This document shows positions 37,316 through 47,625 of a DNA stretch of 64,000 nt, in pieces; the first letter of the stretch is position 1; each line of letters starts with the position of its first letter. This DNA comes from Sphingorhabdus lacus (GTDB taxonomy: Bacteria > Pseudomonadota > Alphaproteobacteria > Sphingomonadales > Sphingomonadaceae). The stretch spans positions 1,178,001 to 1,242,000 of the forward strand of contig NZ_CP035733.1 in NCBI RefSeq assembly GCF_009768975.1. Reading direction: 5' to 3'. The notes beneath the pieces were generated by a model. That model worked only from the letters and a program-made list of their open reading frames with translations, did no database searches and was not told where the DNA came from. Both the position numbers and the translations under genes were made by a program.

Positions 37316-38118
37316 TGCGCCGTGAAATTACAGGCTTCTCCAATCCCCTCTTGAAAGAAGTTCGGGGATTACGGGAAAAGAAACTACGCAAACGTGCCGG
37401 GCTTTTCCTCGCCGAAGGTTTGCGGATTATGACCGAAGCGCGCGACGCCGGCTTCCTTCCCGAAATGCTGTTCCGCGTGAAGGACCGCGAGGTGCATGCA
37501 CTGGAGATTGCGCTCGAAGCCGCTGTCCTCGTTGCCGGTGGCGATGTCATCGAAACAAGCGCCGAAATCATGGCGAAGCTCTCGGGCAAAGATAATACGC
37601 AGGCCCTAGTCGGCGTTTACCGGGACCATGCGACGGCGTTGGAGGATATTGACCGGAGCCAGGCGCCTATCTGGCTGGTGGCACAGGCCATGCGCGATCC
37701 TGGCAATCTAGGCACTATGCTGCGGACCGGCGACGCGGTCGGTGCGGGCGGCTTGATCCTGATCGATGATTGCACCGACCCTTTCTCCGTCGAAGCCGTG
37801 CGCGCCAGTATGGGGGCAATATTCACCCAGAAAGTGGTTCAATGCCGGTGGGACGATTTCTTAACCTGGCTGCGCAAAGGCGAAGGGCAATTGGTCGGTA
37901 CCAGTCTGCGCACCGACATCGACTATCAATCCGCCACATATGCAGCACCATGTTTCATTCTGACAGGAAACGAAGCCCAGGGATTGCCAGCGGACTATGA
38001 AGACGAATGCGACCTGCGCGTCAAAATGCCTATGCGGGGCAAGGCGGACAGCTTGAACGCGGCAATTGCCAGCGCTGTCATGGCTTACGAAGTGTTGAAC
38101 CAGTTTCGCCGGAAATAG
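37315..38118 (+). CDS. TrmH/SpoU-family RNA 2'-O-methyltransferase
   Basis: 267 residues. The N-terminal substrate-binding part opens ITGFSNPLLKEVRGLREKKLRKRAGLFLAEG, and the C-terminal trefoil-knot SPOUT domain has AQAMRDPGNLGTMLRT, GGLILIDDCTDPF, and the end motif PMRGKADSLNAAIASAV. It transfers methyl to a ribose 2'-OH in rRNA or tRNA; the site is unknown. Translation is coupled to HPr (one-base overlap), though the function seems unrelated. The gene converges with rmuC, six bases away. Confidence 0.93.
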   Translation: MRREITGFSNPLLKEVRGLREKKLRKRAGLFLAEGLRIMTEARDAGFLPEMLFRVKDREVHALEIALEAAVLVAGGDVIETSAEIMAKLSGKDNTQALVGVYRDHATALEDIDRSQAPIWLVAQAMRDPGNLGTMLRTGDAVGAGGLILIDDCTDPFSVEAVRASMGAIFTQKVVQCRWDDFLTWLRKGEGQLVGTSLRTDIDYQSATYAAPCFILTGNEAQGLPADYEDECDLRVKMPMRGKADSLNAAIASAVMAYEVLNQFRRK

Positions 38119-38124
38119 GCCAGC

Positions 38125-39483
38125 CTAAGCGGCATCTTCATCCTGCGATGGAGCCTCGACCAGTTTTACCAACGGCCGGGTCGTTTGATCGACGACGGGC
38201 AACAATTCTATCGCCTTTCCGCCAGTATCAATGCTCAAATCCTCAAACCGTTTTGCCTGCGTCAACACTTGCGACTCAAGGCTTCCGACCAAAGCATTAT
38301 ACGCCGATACAGCGGTATCGAGATTTTTACCCATGCGGCCTACATGTGCGCCCATGGTAGTAAGACGGGCGTAAAGCTCCTTGCCAAGCTCGGCGATCTC
38401 GCGCGCCTGACCGGCCATTTTTTCCTGCTTCCAGACCGCGGCAACTGTGCGGGCGATGGCGATCAAATTGGTCGGCGTTGCCAGCAACACCCGCTTGCTA
38501 AAGGCAAAATCCCAGAGGTCTGGGTCCTTTTCCAAGGCCGCCGCCAGAAAATGTTCGCCGGGAACGAACATGATGACATAGTCGGGCGTGTCTTCGAACT
38601 GGTCCTGATAGGCTTTTTGACCAAGCGAATTGACGTGGTTTTTCATGGAGGCGGCATGGGCAGCCAATGAATTCTCGCGTCCGTGCTCATCCCCTGCCTC
38701 AAAGGCATCCTGATAAGCGTTCAACGACACCTTCGCGTCAATGACCAAATTGCGGCCGCCCGGTACGCGCAAAATCACGTCCGGACGCAAACGCCCCTCG
38801 CTTCCCTCCATTGACACCTCGGTCTGGAAGTCGGCATGTTCTGACAGGCCGCAGCTTTCAAGCACGTTGCGCAACTGCTGCTCGCCCCAACGCCCGCGCG
38901 CCTTGGGCGCATTGCGAAGCGAGTTACCGAGACGCTGGGCTTCGGTCTTGACCGCCTCAGTGCTAATACGCATCGATTCCATTAGGCCGTGCAAATTGCC
39001 AAAGGCTTCGCGTCGTTCGGCCTCTACCTTTCCTACGGCGGTCTCATATTTCTCAAGCCGTTCGTGCACCGGCTGTAACAAGGCGCTTAACCTCTGCCCC
39101 GCAACCGTTTCGGATTCCTTAAACCGTTCATCGGCCCGTTGCAAAAATCGGGACTGCGCCTCATGCAGCAATTTCTGGCTTATTTCGGAGAATTGCCCTG
39201 CAAGCGCATCTTTCGCATCCATCATTGCTGCCAATTGATCTTCAAATGCGCGTTCCCTTTCGGTCAGGGCCGTTTCTACCTGTGCTAGCTTGATGCGTGC
39301 CTCGTCCCGCTCGGATACGACACTATCGAGGCTCAGGCGCATGGACGCGACGGTGTCGGCACCTCCGCTAACGCTTCGTCCACCGGCAAACCAGCCAAGT
39401 GCCAGACCCAGCAACAGGGCACAAATTCCAACAACGGCGATTAACAAGGGCTCCAACGCACTTCCCCAATACAGAACGAACAA
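38125..39483 (-). CDS. rmuC: DNA recombination protein RmuC homologue
   Basis: 452 residues from a TTG at 39483. The N-terminus has one transmembrane helix (LLIAVVGICALLLGLALGWFA), followed by a long coiled coil (residues 45-180, rich in Glu/Arg/Leu) and the RmuC domain: RGRWGEQQLRNVLE, DVILRVPGGRNLVIDAKVSL, YVIMFVPGEHFLAAAL and LLATPTNLIAIARTVA. The core resembles restriction endonuclease folds (the DAK motif) and limits DNA inversions in E. coli. A more downstream start is possible, as no Shine-Dalgarno is clear at the TTG. Confidence 0.9.
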   Translation of the reverse strand: MFVLYWGSALEPLLIAVVGICALLLGLALGWFAGGRSVSGGADTVASMRLSLDSVVSERDEARIKLAQVETALTERERAFEDQLAAMMDAKDALAGQFSEISQKLLHEAQSRFLQRADERFKESETVAGQRLSALLQPVHERLEKYETAVGKVEAERREAFGNLHGLMESMRISTEAVKTEAQRLGNSLRNAPKARGRWGEQQLRNVLESCGLSEHADFQTEVSMEGSEGRLRPDVILRVPGGRNLVIDAKVSLNAYQDAFEAGDEHGRENSLAAHAASMKNHVNSLGQKAYQDQFEDTPDYVIMFVPGEHFLAAALEKDPDLWDFAFSKRVLLATPTNLIAIARTVAAVWKQEKMAGQAREIAELGKELYARLTTMGAHVGRMGKNLDTAVSAYNALVGSLESQVLTQAKRFEDLSIDTGGKAIELLPVVDQTTRPLVKLVEAPSQDEDAA

Positions 39484-39509
39484 GGAACATAGCCCGAAGG
39501 CGTATCAGG

Positions 39510-40277
39510 TCAAGCCGCGATTGCAGCTGCCTTGCGTGCGCGCTTCACTTTGGAGTAGCTGATCATACTGAGCGGGATCAACAGCGCGTAGACCACGCTT
39601 GCGGCAATAAGTGCGACCCAGGGCGCCGCGACGAGAGTTGCGCCAAAAAGTCCGACTGCAGCGATTGCCATGAAACGGAAACTCGGGCGGACCTTCAGCG
39701 AAGACCAGCTGTAGGTTGCGACATTTGATATCATGAGTACTGCAACAATGAGCAGCCAAGGCGCAATAAACCGATAATCCCGCACCCATTCGGCTCCGGT
39801 TTCAAACCAGATAATCATAGGCAAAAGCGCTAGGCCCGCACCGGGAGGCGATGGGACCCCTGTATTGAATCCAGCCGATTTATGGGGCTGGTGCTCTGTG
39901 TCGATTCGCGCATTGAACCGTGCAAGCCGGAGCGCAGCGCAGAGCACGAAAAAGACAGAGATTGTCCATCCGAAACGGGGCATGTCCTGCATGACCCACA
40001 TATAGATGATCAGAGCGGGCGTCGCGCCAAATGCAATGACGTCTGAAAGGGAATCGAGCTCAGCGCCGAAACGGCTTTCGCCCTTCAGCATGCGGGCAAT
40101 CCGCCCATCCATGGCGTCCAGAACACCAGCTACCACAATTGCGGCAACAGCATTTTCCCAGCGCCCCTGAAGCGCAAACCAGGCCCCCGAAAGGCCGGTG
40201 CACAAAGCAACGGCGGTGACTGCATTGGGCGCGAGTGCCCGCAGCGAGATGCCAGGCCGGGTACTGCCAGGTTCCAT
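39510..40277 (-). CDS. pssA: CDP-diacylglycerol-serine O-phosphatidyltransferase
   Basis: 255 residues from the ATG at 40277, which overlaps the psd stop by one base (TGATG). The CDP-alcohol motif DG-x2-AR-x8-G-x3-D-x3-D is complete in DAMDGRIARMLKGESRFGAE and the following LDSLSD. Eight or so hydrophobic segments show an integral membrane enzyme. It makes phosphatidylserine, which Psd converts to phosphatidylethanolamine. The two genes form the usual psd-pssA operon. Confidence 0.95.
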   Translation of the reverse strand: MEPGSTRPGISLRALAPNAVTAVALCTGLSGAWFALQGRWENAVAAIVVAGVLDAMDGRIARMLKGESRFGAELDSLSDVIAFGATPALIIYMWVMQDMPRFGWTISVFFVLCAALRLARFNARIDTEHQPHKSAGFNTGVPSPPGAGLALLPMIIWFETGAEWVRDYRFIAPWLLIVAVLMISNVATYSWSSLKVRPSFRFMAIAAVGLFGATLVAAPWVALIAASVVYALLIPLSMISYSKVKRARKAAAIAA

Positions 40278-41017
40278 CAATGCGCGACCGCGATAAGGTC
40301 TTGGTCCACGCCTAGTTCAGCGATCACCGTTTCACCCGCGACACACCGCTGCCCCTTGATAACGCGCGAAGCTGTGCCGTTCGGTAGATAGACATCGACG
40401 CGGCTGCCAAAGCGGATAAGGCCGACGCGTTGTCCGTTCGCAACGCTGTCGCCTTCTTTAACAAAGGCAACGATTCGGCGCGCAACAAGCCCGGCGATCT
40501 GCGTAAAGCCGATGCGAACGCCGTCGCTGCGTTCCACGAGGAAATGCTGACGCTCGTTTTCCTCACTGGCTTTGTCGAGGTCGGCATTCAGGAACTTGCC
40601 AGCGATATATACGACACGCTTAATCGTCCCGCGGATCGGCGTCCGGTTGATGTGGACGTCAAAGACACTCATGAAAATGGACACGCGAGTCATTGGCTGA
40701 TCGCCAAGACCGTCAGGACCGCTCAATTCAGGCGGCGGCAGGACGCGTTCGATGAGTGTCACCAATCCGTCTGCGGGAGAAACCACAAAGCGGTCATCGG
40801 TGGGTGTTGCGCGTGCTGGATCACGGAAAAAGGCCAAGGTCCAAAGCGTTACACCCGCCATCGGCCATGCGAGTGTTTCCCACGCCATAAGGGCGAAGAA
40901 TAACGTGATTCCGCCCGCGATCAGGCCAAATTTGCGGCCCTCTGGATGAACGGGAGGAAACGACCATTTTGCGACCCCGGTGCCCCGGTTTGTCAGTTCT
41001 TGTCTGCTCATCCCCAT
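40277..41017 (-). CDS. psd: Phosphatidylserine decarboxylase
   Basis: 246 residues, short (type II-like) proenzyme. Two hydrophobic segments near residues 32-62 anchor it. The [14 protein letters not shown] stretch is characteristic, and self-cleavage to create the pyruvoyl serine occurs at the GS of [12 protein letters not shown] near the C-terminus. It converts PS to PE. The ATG at 41017 and another at 41011 are close alternatives. It is divergent from icd, with 146 bases between. Confidence 0.94.
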   Translation of the reverse strand: MGMSRQELTNRGTGVAKWSFPPVHPEGRKFGLIAGGITLFFALMAWETLAWPMAGVTLWTLAFFRDPARATPTDDRFVVSPADGLVTLIERVLPPPELSGPDGLGDQPMTRVSIFMSVFDVHINRTPIRGTIKRVVYIAGKFLNADLDKASEENERQHFLVERSDGVRIGFTQIAGLVARRIVAFVKEGDSVANGQRVGLIRFGSRVDVYLPNGTASRVIKGQRCVAGETVIAELGVDQDLIAVAH

Positions 41018-41163
41018 TAGCTAGGGCAATGAACGCCATGTTACAACCGTTAGGTTGGTTTACGTCGCCCTACCTGCTTGGCAAAGCGCAGTTGAACATA
41101 TGGCAGACTTTGCTATGGCACCGCTCGAACAACCAACCTTCCCAATGGAAAGCGCTTCCTGAC

Positions 41164-42384
41164 ATGGCAAAAATCAAGGTGAAAAATCCGGTCGTCGAAC
41201 TTGATGGCGACGAAATGACCCGCATCATCTGGGAATGGATACGTGAACGGCTTATCCTGCCTTACCTTGATATCGACCTGAAATATTATGACCTCGGCGT
41301 CGAGAAGCGGGATGAGACCGATGACCGTATCACCGTCGATTCGGCCAACGCGATCCGCGAATATGGCGTTGGCGTGAAATGCGCTACTATCACTCCCGAT
41401 GAAGCACGCGTCGAAGAGTTTCACCTCAAGAAAATGTGGAAGTCGCCAAACGGTACGATCCGCAACATTCTGGGCGGCGTTGTTTTTCGTGAACCGATCG
41501 TCATTCAGAACGTCCCACGCCTCATTCCGGGTTGGACCGACCCGATCGTCGTTGGCCGCCATGCCTTTGGCGACCAGTATCGGGCAACAGACTATCTCGT
41601 TCCCGGCCCAGGCACATTGCGGCTTGTATGGGACGGTGATGATGGCCGCACGATCGATGAAGAAGTGTTCCGCTTCCCATCGGCGGGCGTCGCCATGGCG
41701 ATGTACAATCTCGACGACTCCATCCGTGACTTTGCGCGTGCGTCACTGAACTATGGTATTGGCCGCCAATGGCCGGTCTATCTGTCGACCAAGAATACCA
41801 TTCTCAAGGCCTATGATGGCCGCTTCAAGGATATCTTCCAGGAAGTCTATGAAAGCGAATTCGAGGCCAAGTTCAAGGAATTGGGCATCGTCTACGAACA
41901 TCGCTTGATCGACGACATGGTTGCGTCGGCTCTGAAATGGTCCGGTAAGTTCATCTGGGCGTGCAAAAACTATGATGGTGACGTGCAGTCCGACCAAGTT
42001 GCACAGGGCTTTGGTTCGCTCGGCCTGATGACGTCGATCCTGATGACCCCAGATGGCAAAACGGTGGAAGCCGAAGCCGCTCATGGCACCGTAACCCGCC
42101 ATTTTCGCCAGCATCAGCAAGGAAAGGCGACCTCAACCAACCCGATTGCTTCCATTTTTGCATGGACAGGCGGTTTAAAATTCCGCGGTAAGTTCGACGA
42201 AACTCCAGACGTGACGCGTTTTGCAGAAACGCTGGAAGAAGTCTGCATCCAGACAGTTGAAGACGGTCATATGACCAAAGACCTCGCCATTTTGATTGGT
42301 CCCGATCAGGCATGGATGACCACCGAACAATTCTTCGAGCAAGTGCGTCTCAATCTGGAAAACAAGATGGGCAGCTGGCAATAA
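41164..42384 (+). CDS. icd: NADP-dependent isocitrate dehydrogenase (homodimeric type II)
   Basis: 406 residues from the ATG at 41164; the frame open upstream to 40969 overlaps psd and is not used. It produces 2-oxoglutarate and NADPH in the TCA cycle. Motifs are [31 protein letters not shown], and the substrate/NADP loops [18 protein letters not shown] and [11 protein letters not shown]. This is the eukaryote-like subfamily common in alphas. A weak promoter TTGAAC-N16-TATGGC is at 41092-41119. A strong terminator follows. Confidence 0.96.
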   Translation: MAKIKVKNPVVELDGDEMTRIIWEWIRERLILPYLDIDLKYYDLGVEKRDETDDRITVDSANAIREYGVGVKCATITPDEARVEEFHLKKMWKSPNGTIRNILGGVVFREPIVIQNVPRLIPGWTDPIVVGRHAFGDQYRATDYLVPGPGTLRLVWDGDDGRTIDEEVFRFPSAGVAMAMYNLDDSIRDFARASLNYGIGRQWPVYLSTKNTILKAYDGRFKDIFQEVYESEFEAKFKELGIVYEHRLIDDMVASALKWSGKFIWACKNYDGDVQSDQVAQGFGSLGLMTSILMTPDGKTVEAEAAHGTVTRHFRQHQQGKATSTNPIASIFAWTGGLKFRGKFDETPDVTRFAETLEEVCIQTVEDGHMTKDLAILIGPDQAWMTTEQFFEQVRLNLENKMGSWQ

Positions 42385-42407
42385 GCCAACCGCCAGCATC
42401 AGGCATC

Positions 42408-42440
42408 AAAAGGCGCGAGACCAAAGTCTCGCGCCTTTTT
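42408..42440 (+). terminator. Rho-independent terminator of icd
   Basis: AAAAGGCGCGAGAC, a CAAA loop and GTCTCGCGCCTTTT form a 14-bp stem running into a T-run, 23 bases after the icd stop. It is the clearest intrinsic terminator in the window. Confidence 0.92.
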
Positions 42441-42485
42441 GTTTGTGAGCGCCCCTTCCCTTTGCGGACTGCATGTGCGTAATAG

Positions 42486-44255
42486 ATGGCCATGGCAGGC
42501 GAACTCCAAACCGAAGGTCTCAGCAACGCTCTGGTCATACTGGGCGCCGCCGGTGTCGTGATTCCTGCTTTTGCCCGCGTCCGCATAAATCCGATCGTCG
42601 GATTCCTGCTCGTCGGTGTCTTGGTCGGCCCATTTGGGCTCGGGTCGCTCGCCGCGCAATTCCACTGGCTTCGATGGATCACGATATCGGACATCGAAGA
42701 AATAAGCCCGTTGGGGGATTACGGCATTATCCTGTTGCTGTTCACAATCGGTCTCGAACTGTCGTTCCGGCGGCTTTGGAAGATGCGGCGCATGGTCTTT
42801 GTCCTCGGACCGGCAGAGCTGTTTACAAGCAGCCTGCTCATTGCACTTGGGCTTTCATTTCTTGATTATAGCTGGGGAAGCTCGGTAGGCCTCGGCCTAG
42901 CCTTGGCATTATCGTCAACGGCACTTGTCGTCCCGATTGCAGGCACGCAATCCGCCGTTGGACGGCGTGCGCTCGGCATGTTGTTGTTCGAAGATCTGGC
43001 AATTGTTCCCATCATATTCATTTTGGGCGCTTTGGCACCCCAAGCAACCGGTGGATCATGGAGCGGATTGCTGACGGTTCTATCAGAGGGCGCGCTTGTC
43101 GTGGGTCTGATGCTGATATTGGGTCGGTTCCTGTTACCCTATCTTTTTGGTCAAGCGGCGCGAACAAAAAGCCCCGAACTGTTTTTGGCGGCAAGCTTGC
43201 TGGTCGTAATCATAGCCAGCCTTGCCACAAGCGCAGTGGGTCTTTCCCCGATTTTTGGGGCCCTCATCGCCGGATTGTTAATTGCCGAAACCGATTATCG
43301 GCACGAAGTGGAGGTCATCACCGCCCCATTCAAAGGGCTCGCGCTAGGCGTGTTCCTGATTACGATCGGGATGCAGATTGACCTCAATTTCATTCGTGAA
43401 AACTGGTCCATGCTTGCGGCAGCTGTTTCTGGGATAATTCTTGTAAAAGCCTTTGTTACGGGCGGCCTCTTGAAAATCGCGGGCGCGCGTACTGGTACTG
43501 CGACGGAAACAGGCCTTCTGATGTCCAGCCCATCAGAAACGACGCTGATCGTATTGGCCGCCGCCAGCGCCGCACAATTGATCAGCGCAGAAACTGCCAC
43601 ATTTTGGCAGGCAGCAACAGCGATTGGCCTTACCATCACGCCAATTCTCGCCCGGATTGGTCACGACATGGCCAAGCGCATCGAGTTGCGTGAAAGCGAA
43701 CCTCCACCTGCGGCCGCACCTACTCAGGTTGAACGGGCAATCATTGTCGGATTTGGCCGTGTCGGCGTCCTGATAGCCGACATGCTGGGTAAACATGACC
43801 TGCCTTATGTTGCTGTTGAAGCCAATATCGACGCGGTGACGTCGGCGCGGCGACGGGGTTATGATGTGATGTTTGGTGATGTTTCCCGACCCGAAGTTCT
43901 GGAAAAGCTGGATATCGCCAATGCAAAAGCACTGATCATTACAATGGATGAACCGGTTCTGGCGGCGCGCATTGTCAAGCGTGTGCGGACTGATTTCCCG
44001 GATTTGACCATCATATCCCGTGCCCGCGATGCCGATCATGCCGCCGAGCTTTATCGTGCTGGTGTCTCGGACGCCGTTCCTGAAACACTGGAAAGCTCGC
44101 TCCAGTTATCGGAGGCGGTTCTTGTGGACCTCGGCATACCGATGGGCTTTGTCATCGCGTCCATCCATGAAAAACGCGACGAATTCCGCCGTATCATCAT
44201 GGAGCAAGGAGGCTTGGACGAGGCCCCCAAGCTGAAGCTGCAAGCGCCCTCGTAA
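42486..44255 (+). CDS. CPA2-family cation:proton antiporter with RCK/TrkA-N domain
   Basis: 589 residues: about 12 hydrophobic membrane segments over the first 380 residues (for example IILLLFTIGLELSFRRLW, ALALSSTALV, GMLLFEDLAIVPI), then a cytosolic TrkA-N/RCK domain from about 415 with a nucleotide-binding IIVGFGRVGVLIADML and the D-V-S-R-P motif. It resembles KefB/KefC/YbaL potassium or sodium/proton antiporters. The two ATGs at 42486 and 42492 are equivalent starts. It is tail-to-tail with alaS, separated by three bases. Confidence 0.92.
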   Translation: MAMAGELQTEGLSNALVILGAAGVVIPAFARVRINPIVGFLLVGVLVGPFGLGSLAAQFHWLRWITISDIEEISPLGDYGIILLLFTIGLELSFRRLWKMRRMVFVLGPAELFTSSLLIALGLSFLDYSWGSSVGLGLALALSSTALVVPIAGTQSAVGRRALGMLLFEDLAIVPIIFILGALAPQATGGSWSGLLTVLSEGALVVGLMLILGRFLLPYLFGQAARTKSPELFLAASLLVVIIASLATSAVGLSPIFGALIAGLLIAETDYRHEVEVITAPFKGLALGVFLITIGMQIDLNFIRENWSMLAAAVSGIILVKAFVTGGLLKIAGARTGTATETGLLMSSPSETTLIVLAAASAAQLISAETATFWQAATAIGLTITPILARIGHDMAKRIELRESEPPPAAAPTQVERAIIVGFGRVGVLIADMLGKHDLPYVAVEANIDAVTSARRRGYDVMFGDVSRPEVLEKLDIANAKALIITMDEPVLAARIVKRVRTDFPDLTIISRARDADHAAELYRAGVSDAVPETLESSLQLSEAVLVDLGIPMGFVIASIHEKRDEFRRIIMEQGGLDEAPKLKLQAPS

Positions 44256-44258
44256 AAG

Positions 44259-46901
44259 TCAGGCGCTCAACGCTGCCTTTATCGCGTCGAGCGCGGCTGA
44301 AGCCTGATCTGCACCTGCTGGGCCGCCGCCTTGAGCCATGTCTGGGCGACCGCCACCACCCTGCCCGCCCATCGCTGCAGTCGCAGCGCGGACGAGATCA
44401 GGGGCCGTGATTTTCCCATGCAGTGCTTCAGAGACCGCCACCACAACGGTGTTGCTTGTTTCGTTTGCCGCCACAATAGCTACAATACCGGTTCCAATAG
44501 CTTTCATCTGGTCATCGGCCAATCCGCGCAGCGCCTTGGGTTCGATTCCTGTAATGACCTGACCCATGAACGAAACGCCGTTTACGTCCTCTGCTTCCGC
44601 TTTGGGTCCAGATCCGCCCGAAAGCGCGAGCGCAGTTTTCGCTTCGCTCAGTTCTTTTTCAAGCCGCTTGCGTTCGGCAAGCAGGGTTTCGACACGCGCC
44701 GCTACTTCATCCGGTGCGGTTTTCAAAAGCGCTGCCACATCTTTCAACTGAACCTCGCGGCCAGCCAAATGTTGCCGTGCCGCTTCGCCCGTCAGTGCTT
44801 CGATCCGGCGAATACCACTAGCGACGGCACCTTCGGAGAGGACCGTGAATAAGGCAATGTCGCCTAATGCATTGACGTGCGTACCGCCGCACAATTCGAC
44901 AGAGTAATTTGTACCTTCTGCGTCGCCCATGCTGAGCACGCGGACCTCGTCGCCATATTTCTCGCCGAACAGGGCAAGCGCACCGGCGGCCACAGCATCG
45001 TCGGGGGTCATCAGGCGCGTTGTGACCGCGCGATTGCCGCGAATCTGCGCGTTCACGTCGGCCTCGATCTGCGCAATCTCTGCCGCGCTGACCGCCTGAT
45101 TGTGCGAGAAGTCAAAGCGCAAGCGATCCGGTGCAACAAGACTACCCTTCTGCGTCACATGGCCGCCCAAGCTATTCCGCAACGCCGCGTGCAACAAATG
45201 AGTCGCACTGTGGTTTGCACGCAAGGCATCGCGGCGCTTAGTATCGATTTTTAGCGTGACGACATCGCCGACCTTGATCTCCCCAGACGACAAGGTCACT
45301 TGATGCGCGTTCAGACGGCCCAAAGGCTTGGCGGTATCTGTCACCTCGCCTTTCATATTCGCGCCGGAAATCGTGCCGGCGTCGCCCATCTGCCCACCAC
45401 TTTCCCCATAAAAAGGAGTCTGGTTGGTGATCACTGTTACCGTGTCGTTCGCAACAGCTGATTGCACTTCGATGCCATCATTGACGAGGGCAAGCACCTG
45501 ACCTTCACCTTCGCTGGCGGAGTAACCGGTGAATTCTGTCGAACCGACTCGTTCGGCAATATCGAACCACACATCGTCGGATGCTTTGGCGCCCGATCCC
45601 TTCCATGCAGCCCGCGCGCGTTCTTTTTGCGCCGTCATGGCAGCATCGAAGCCTTCGGCATCGATACCGAAACCTTGGGCGCGAAGTGCGTCTTCGGTTA
45701 AGTCGTAGGGGAAGCCGTATGTATCGTAGAGCTTGAACGCGGTTTCGCCGGCGAGCGTGTCGCCCGGCTGCATGCCCATTGTCGCCTCATCCAGCAGCTT
45801 CAAACCCTTGTCGAGCGTGCGGCGGAATTGGGTTTCTTCTTGGTTGAGAGTGGCCTCAATCAGCTGCTGTGCGCGGATCAGTTCGGGGTAAGCAGCGCCC
45901 ATTTCGGACACGAGATTGCCCACGAGCCGGTGCATCAAGGGTTCTTTCGCCCCCAAGATATGGGCATGGCGCATTGCGCGGCGCATGATGCGGCGCAGGA
46001 CATAGCCGCGGCCTTCATTGGACGGCATGACCCCGTCCGCCAACAGGAAGCTGGTCGACCGAAGATGGTCGGCAATGACCCGGTGGCTGGCCATCTGTTC
46101 GCCTTCGGCCTTGGTTCCTGTCAGTTCTTGCGATGCTGCAATCAGCGCCTTGAACGTATCGGTATCATAATTGTCGTGGACACCCTGCAACACCGCTGCG
46201 ATGCGCTCCAGACCCATGCCGGTGTCGATAGACGGTTTGGGCAGTTCGGTCTGGCTGCCATCGTCATGCCGTTCAAACTGCATGAACACAAGGTTCCAGA
46301 TTTCGACAAAGCGGTCGCCATCTTCATCCGGACTTCCCGGAGGGCCACCAAAAATATGGTCGCCATGATCGTAGAAAATCTCACTGCATGGTCCGCACGG
46401 CCCGGTATCGCCCATCGACCAGAAATTGTCGTTGGTTGCGATGCGGATGATACGTTCTTCAGGAAGGCCTGCAATCTTGCGCCACAGGTCAAATGCCTCG
46501 TCATCGGTGTGATAAACGGTGGTCGTCAACCGGTTGGGATCAAGCCCCCAGACTTTCGTCAGCAACGTCCAGGCATGAACAATCGCATCTTCCTTGAAAT
46601 AATCGCCGAAGGAGAAATTCCCCAGCATTTCAAAGAAAGTATGGTGTCGCGCCGTATAGCCGACATTGTCGAGGTCATTATGCTTGCCACCGGCGCGCAC
46701 GCATTTCTGGCTCGACGTCGCCCGGGGAATCTCCCGGCTTTCAAGGCCGGTGAAGACATTTTTAAACGGCACCATCCCGGCGTTGACGAACATCAACGTA
46801 GGGTCATTGTAGGGCACGAGCGGTGCAGACTGCACTACGTCATGCTGGGCGTTGCCAAAATAGTCGAGAAAACCGCGGCGGATGTCATTTGTTGAGGTCA
46901 T
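44259..46901 (-). CDS. alaS: Alanyl-tRNA synthetase
   Basis: 880 residues, full length. The class II core begins with [10 protein letters not shown] and [21 protein letters not shown]. The editing domain has the zinc-binding [12 protein letters not shown] and [11 protein letters not shown], and the C-terminal part ends with a Gly-rich [16 protein letters not shown] segment of the C-Ala domain. It charges tRNA(Ala) and hydrolyses mischarged Ser/Gly. In many alphas alaS follows recA directly; here a GST and an arginase-family gene intervene. Confidence 0.97.
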   Translation of the reverse strand: MTSTNDIRRGFLDYFGNAQHDVVQSAPLVPYNDPTLMFVNAGMVPFKNVFTGLESREIPRATSSQKCVRAGGKHNDLDNVGYTARHHTFFEMLGNFSFGDYFKEDAIVHAWTLLTKVWGLDPNRLTTTVYHTDDEAFDLWRKIAGLPEERIIRIATNDNFWSMGDTGPCGPCSEIFYDHGDHIFGGPPGSPDEDGDRFVEIWNLVFMQFERHDDGSQTELPKPSIDTGMGLERIAAVLQGVHDNYDTDTFKALIAASQELTGTKAEGEQMASHRVIADHLRSTSFLLADGVMPSNEGRGYVLRRIMRRAMRHAHILGAKEPLMHRLVGNLVSEMGAAYPELIRAQQLIEATLNQEETQFRRTLDKGLKLLDEATMGMQPGDTLAGETAFKLYDTYGFPYDLTEDALRAQGFGIDAEGFDAAMTAQKERARAAWKGSGAKASDDVWFDIAERVGSTEFTGYSASEGEGQVLALVNDGIEVQSAVANDTVTVITNQTPFYGESGGQMGDAGTISGANMKGEVTDTAKPLGRLNAHQVTLSSGEIKVGDVVTLKIDTKRRDALRANHSATHLLHAALRNSLGGHVTQKGSLVAPDRLRFDFSHNQAVSAAEIAQIEADVNAQIRGNRAVTTRLMTPDDAVAAGALALFGEKYGDEVRVLSMGDAEGTNYSVELCGGTHVNALGDIALFTVLSEGAVASGIRRIEALTGEAARQHLAGREVQLKDVAALLKTAPDEVAARVETLLAERKRLEKELSEAKTALALSGGSGPKAEAEDVNGVSFMGQVITGIEPKALRGLADDQMKAIGTGIVAIVAANETSNTVVVAVSEALHGKITAPDLVRAATAAMGGQGGGGRPDMAQGGGPAGADQASAALDAIKAALSA

Positions 46902-46989
46902 AGCGTGAGCGACTTAGATGGATTTCCAGATAGATGGAACATGTAACAAGCAAGAAATCACCGTCTTTTGACGATAATCGACGATATTG

Positions 46990-47616
46990 TCAGGCATAGG
47001 CATAGGGCCCGCCTTTTTCGAGTGCTTTCTGATAGGCTGGGCGGGCGTGGATTGCGGCCACATAGGCTGTGAGTTTCGGCTTGTCGGCGGCATATCCCAT
47101 TTTGACAGCAGCTTCTGCCGGGAAGCTGAGCATGATGTCCGCACCGGTCAGTGCGTCGCCGACGAACCAGCCTGATGGCAGAATTTGGTCTTCCATATAT
47201 TGGAAGTGGCTTTGCAGTTGCTGGTCGATCCGGGGGCGCAGCGGTGCGGCGGCTTCGCCGAGGCGTGCGGTGTAGAGGTTCAACAGGATCGGCGTCATGG
47301 CCGACCCTTCGGCAAAGTGGAGATATTCGACGTAGCGGATATGGTCGTCGGTGCCGCGTGCCGGAACTAGATGCGCGCCGCCGTGGCGTTCGCAGATATA
47401 TTCGACGATGGCTGCGGATTCGTAGATCACCTTGCCGCCGTCCTCGATCACCGGTGATTTACCGAGCGGATGGACAGCCAATAATTCGGGGGGTGCGAGA
47501 TTGGTGACGGCGTCGCGTTGGTGGTGGCGGATTTCGTAATTCAGGTTCAGTTCCTCCAGCAGCCAGAGGATACGCTGGGACCTGGAATTGTTGAGATGGT
47601 GGACGATCAGTGACAT
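46990..47616 (-). CDS. Glutathione S-transferase family protein
   Basis: 208 residues. The N-terminal thioredoxin-like domain has the Ser-containing active site HHLNNSRSQRILWLLEEL, the cis-Pro region LGKSPVIEDGG, and the ESAAIVEYI glutathione-binding block. The helical C-terminal domain follows (for example GWFVGDALTGADIMLSFP). It may detoxify electrophiles or reduce disulfides. It is downstream of the arginase-like gene by nine bases; an imperfect dyad overlaps its stop (46969-46992). Confidence 0.92.
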   Translation of the reverse strand: MSLIVHHLNNSRSQRILWLLEELNLNYEIRHHQRDAVTNLAPPELLAVHPLGKSPVIEDGGKVIYESAAIVEYICERHGGAHLVPARGTDDHIRYVEYLHFAEGSAMTPILLNLYTARLGEAAAPLRPRIDQQLQSHFQYMEDQILPSGWFVGDALTGADIMLSFPAEAAVKMGYAADKPKLTAYVAAIHARPAYQKALEKGGPYAYA

Positions 47617-47625
47617 TTTGCTCTC

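Noticed and set aside
45828-46895. 355-residue plus-strand frame opposite alaS
   Set aside because: Antisense to the catalytic core of alaS and no domain seen.
46969-46992. TGACGATA-N8-TATTGTCA dyad near the GST stop
   Set aside because: One mismatch, overlaps the stop codon and has no U-tract; could be chance.
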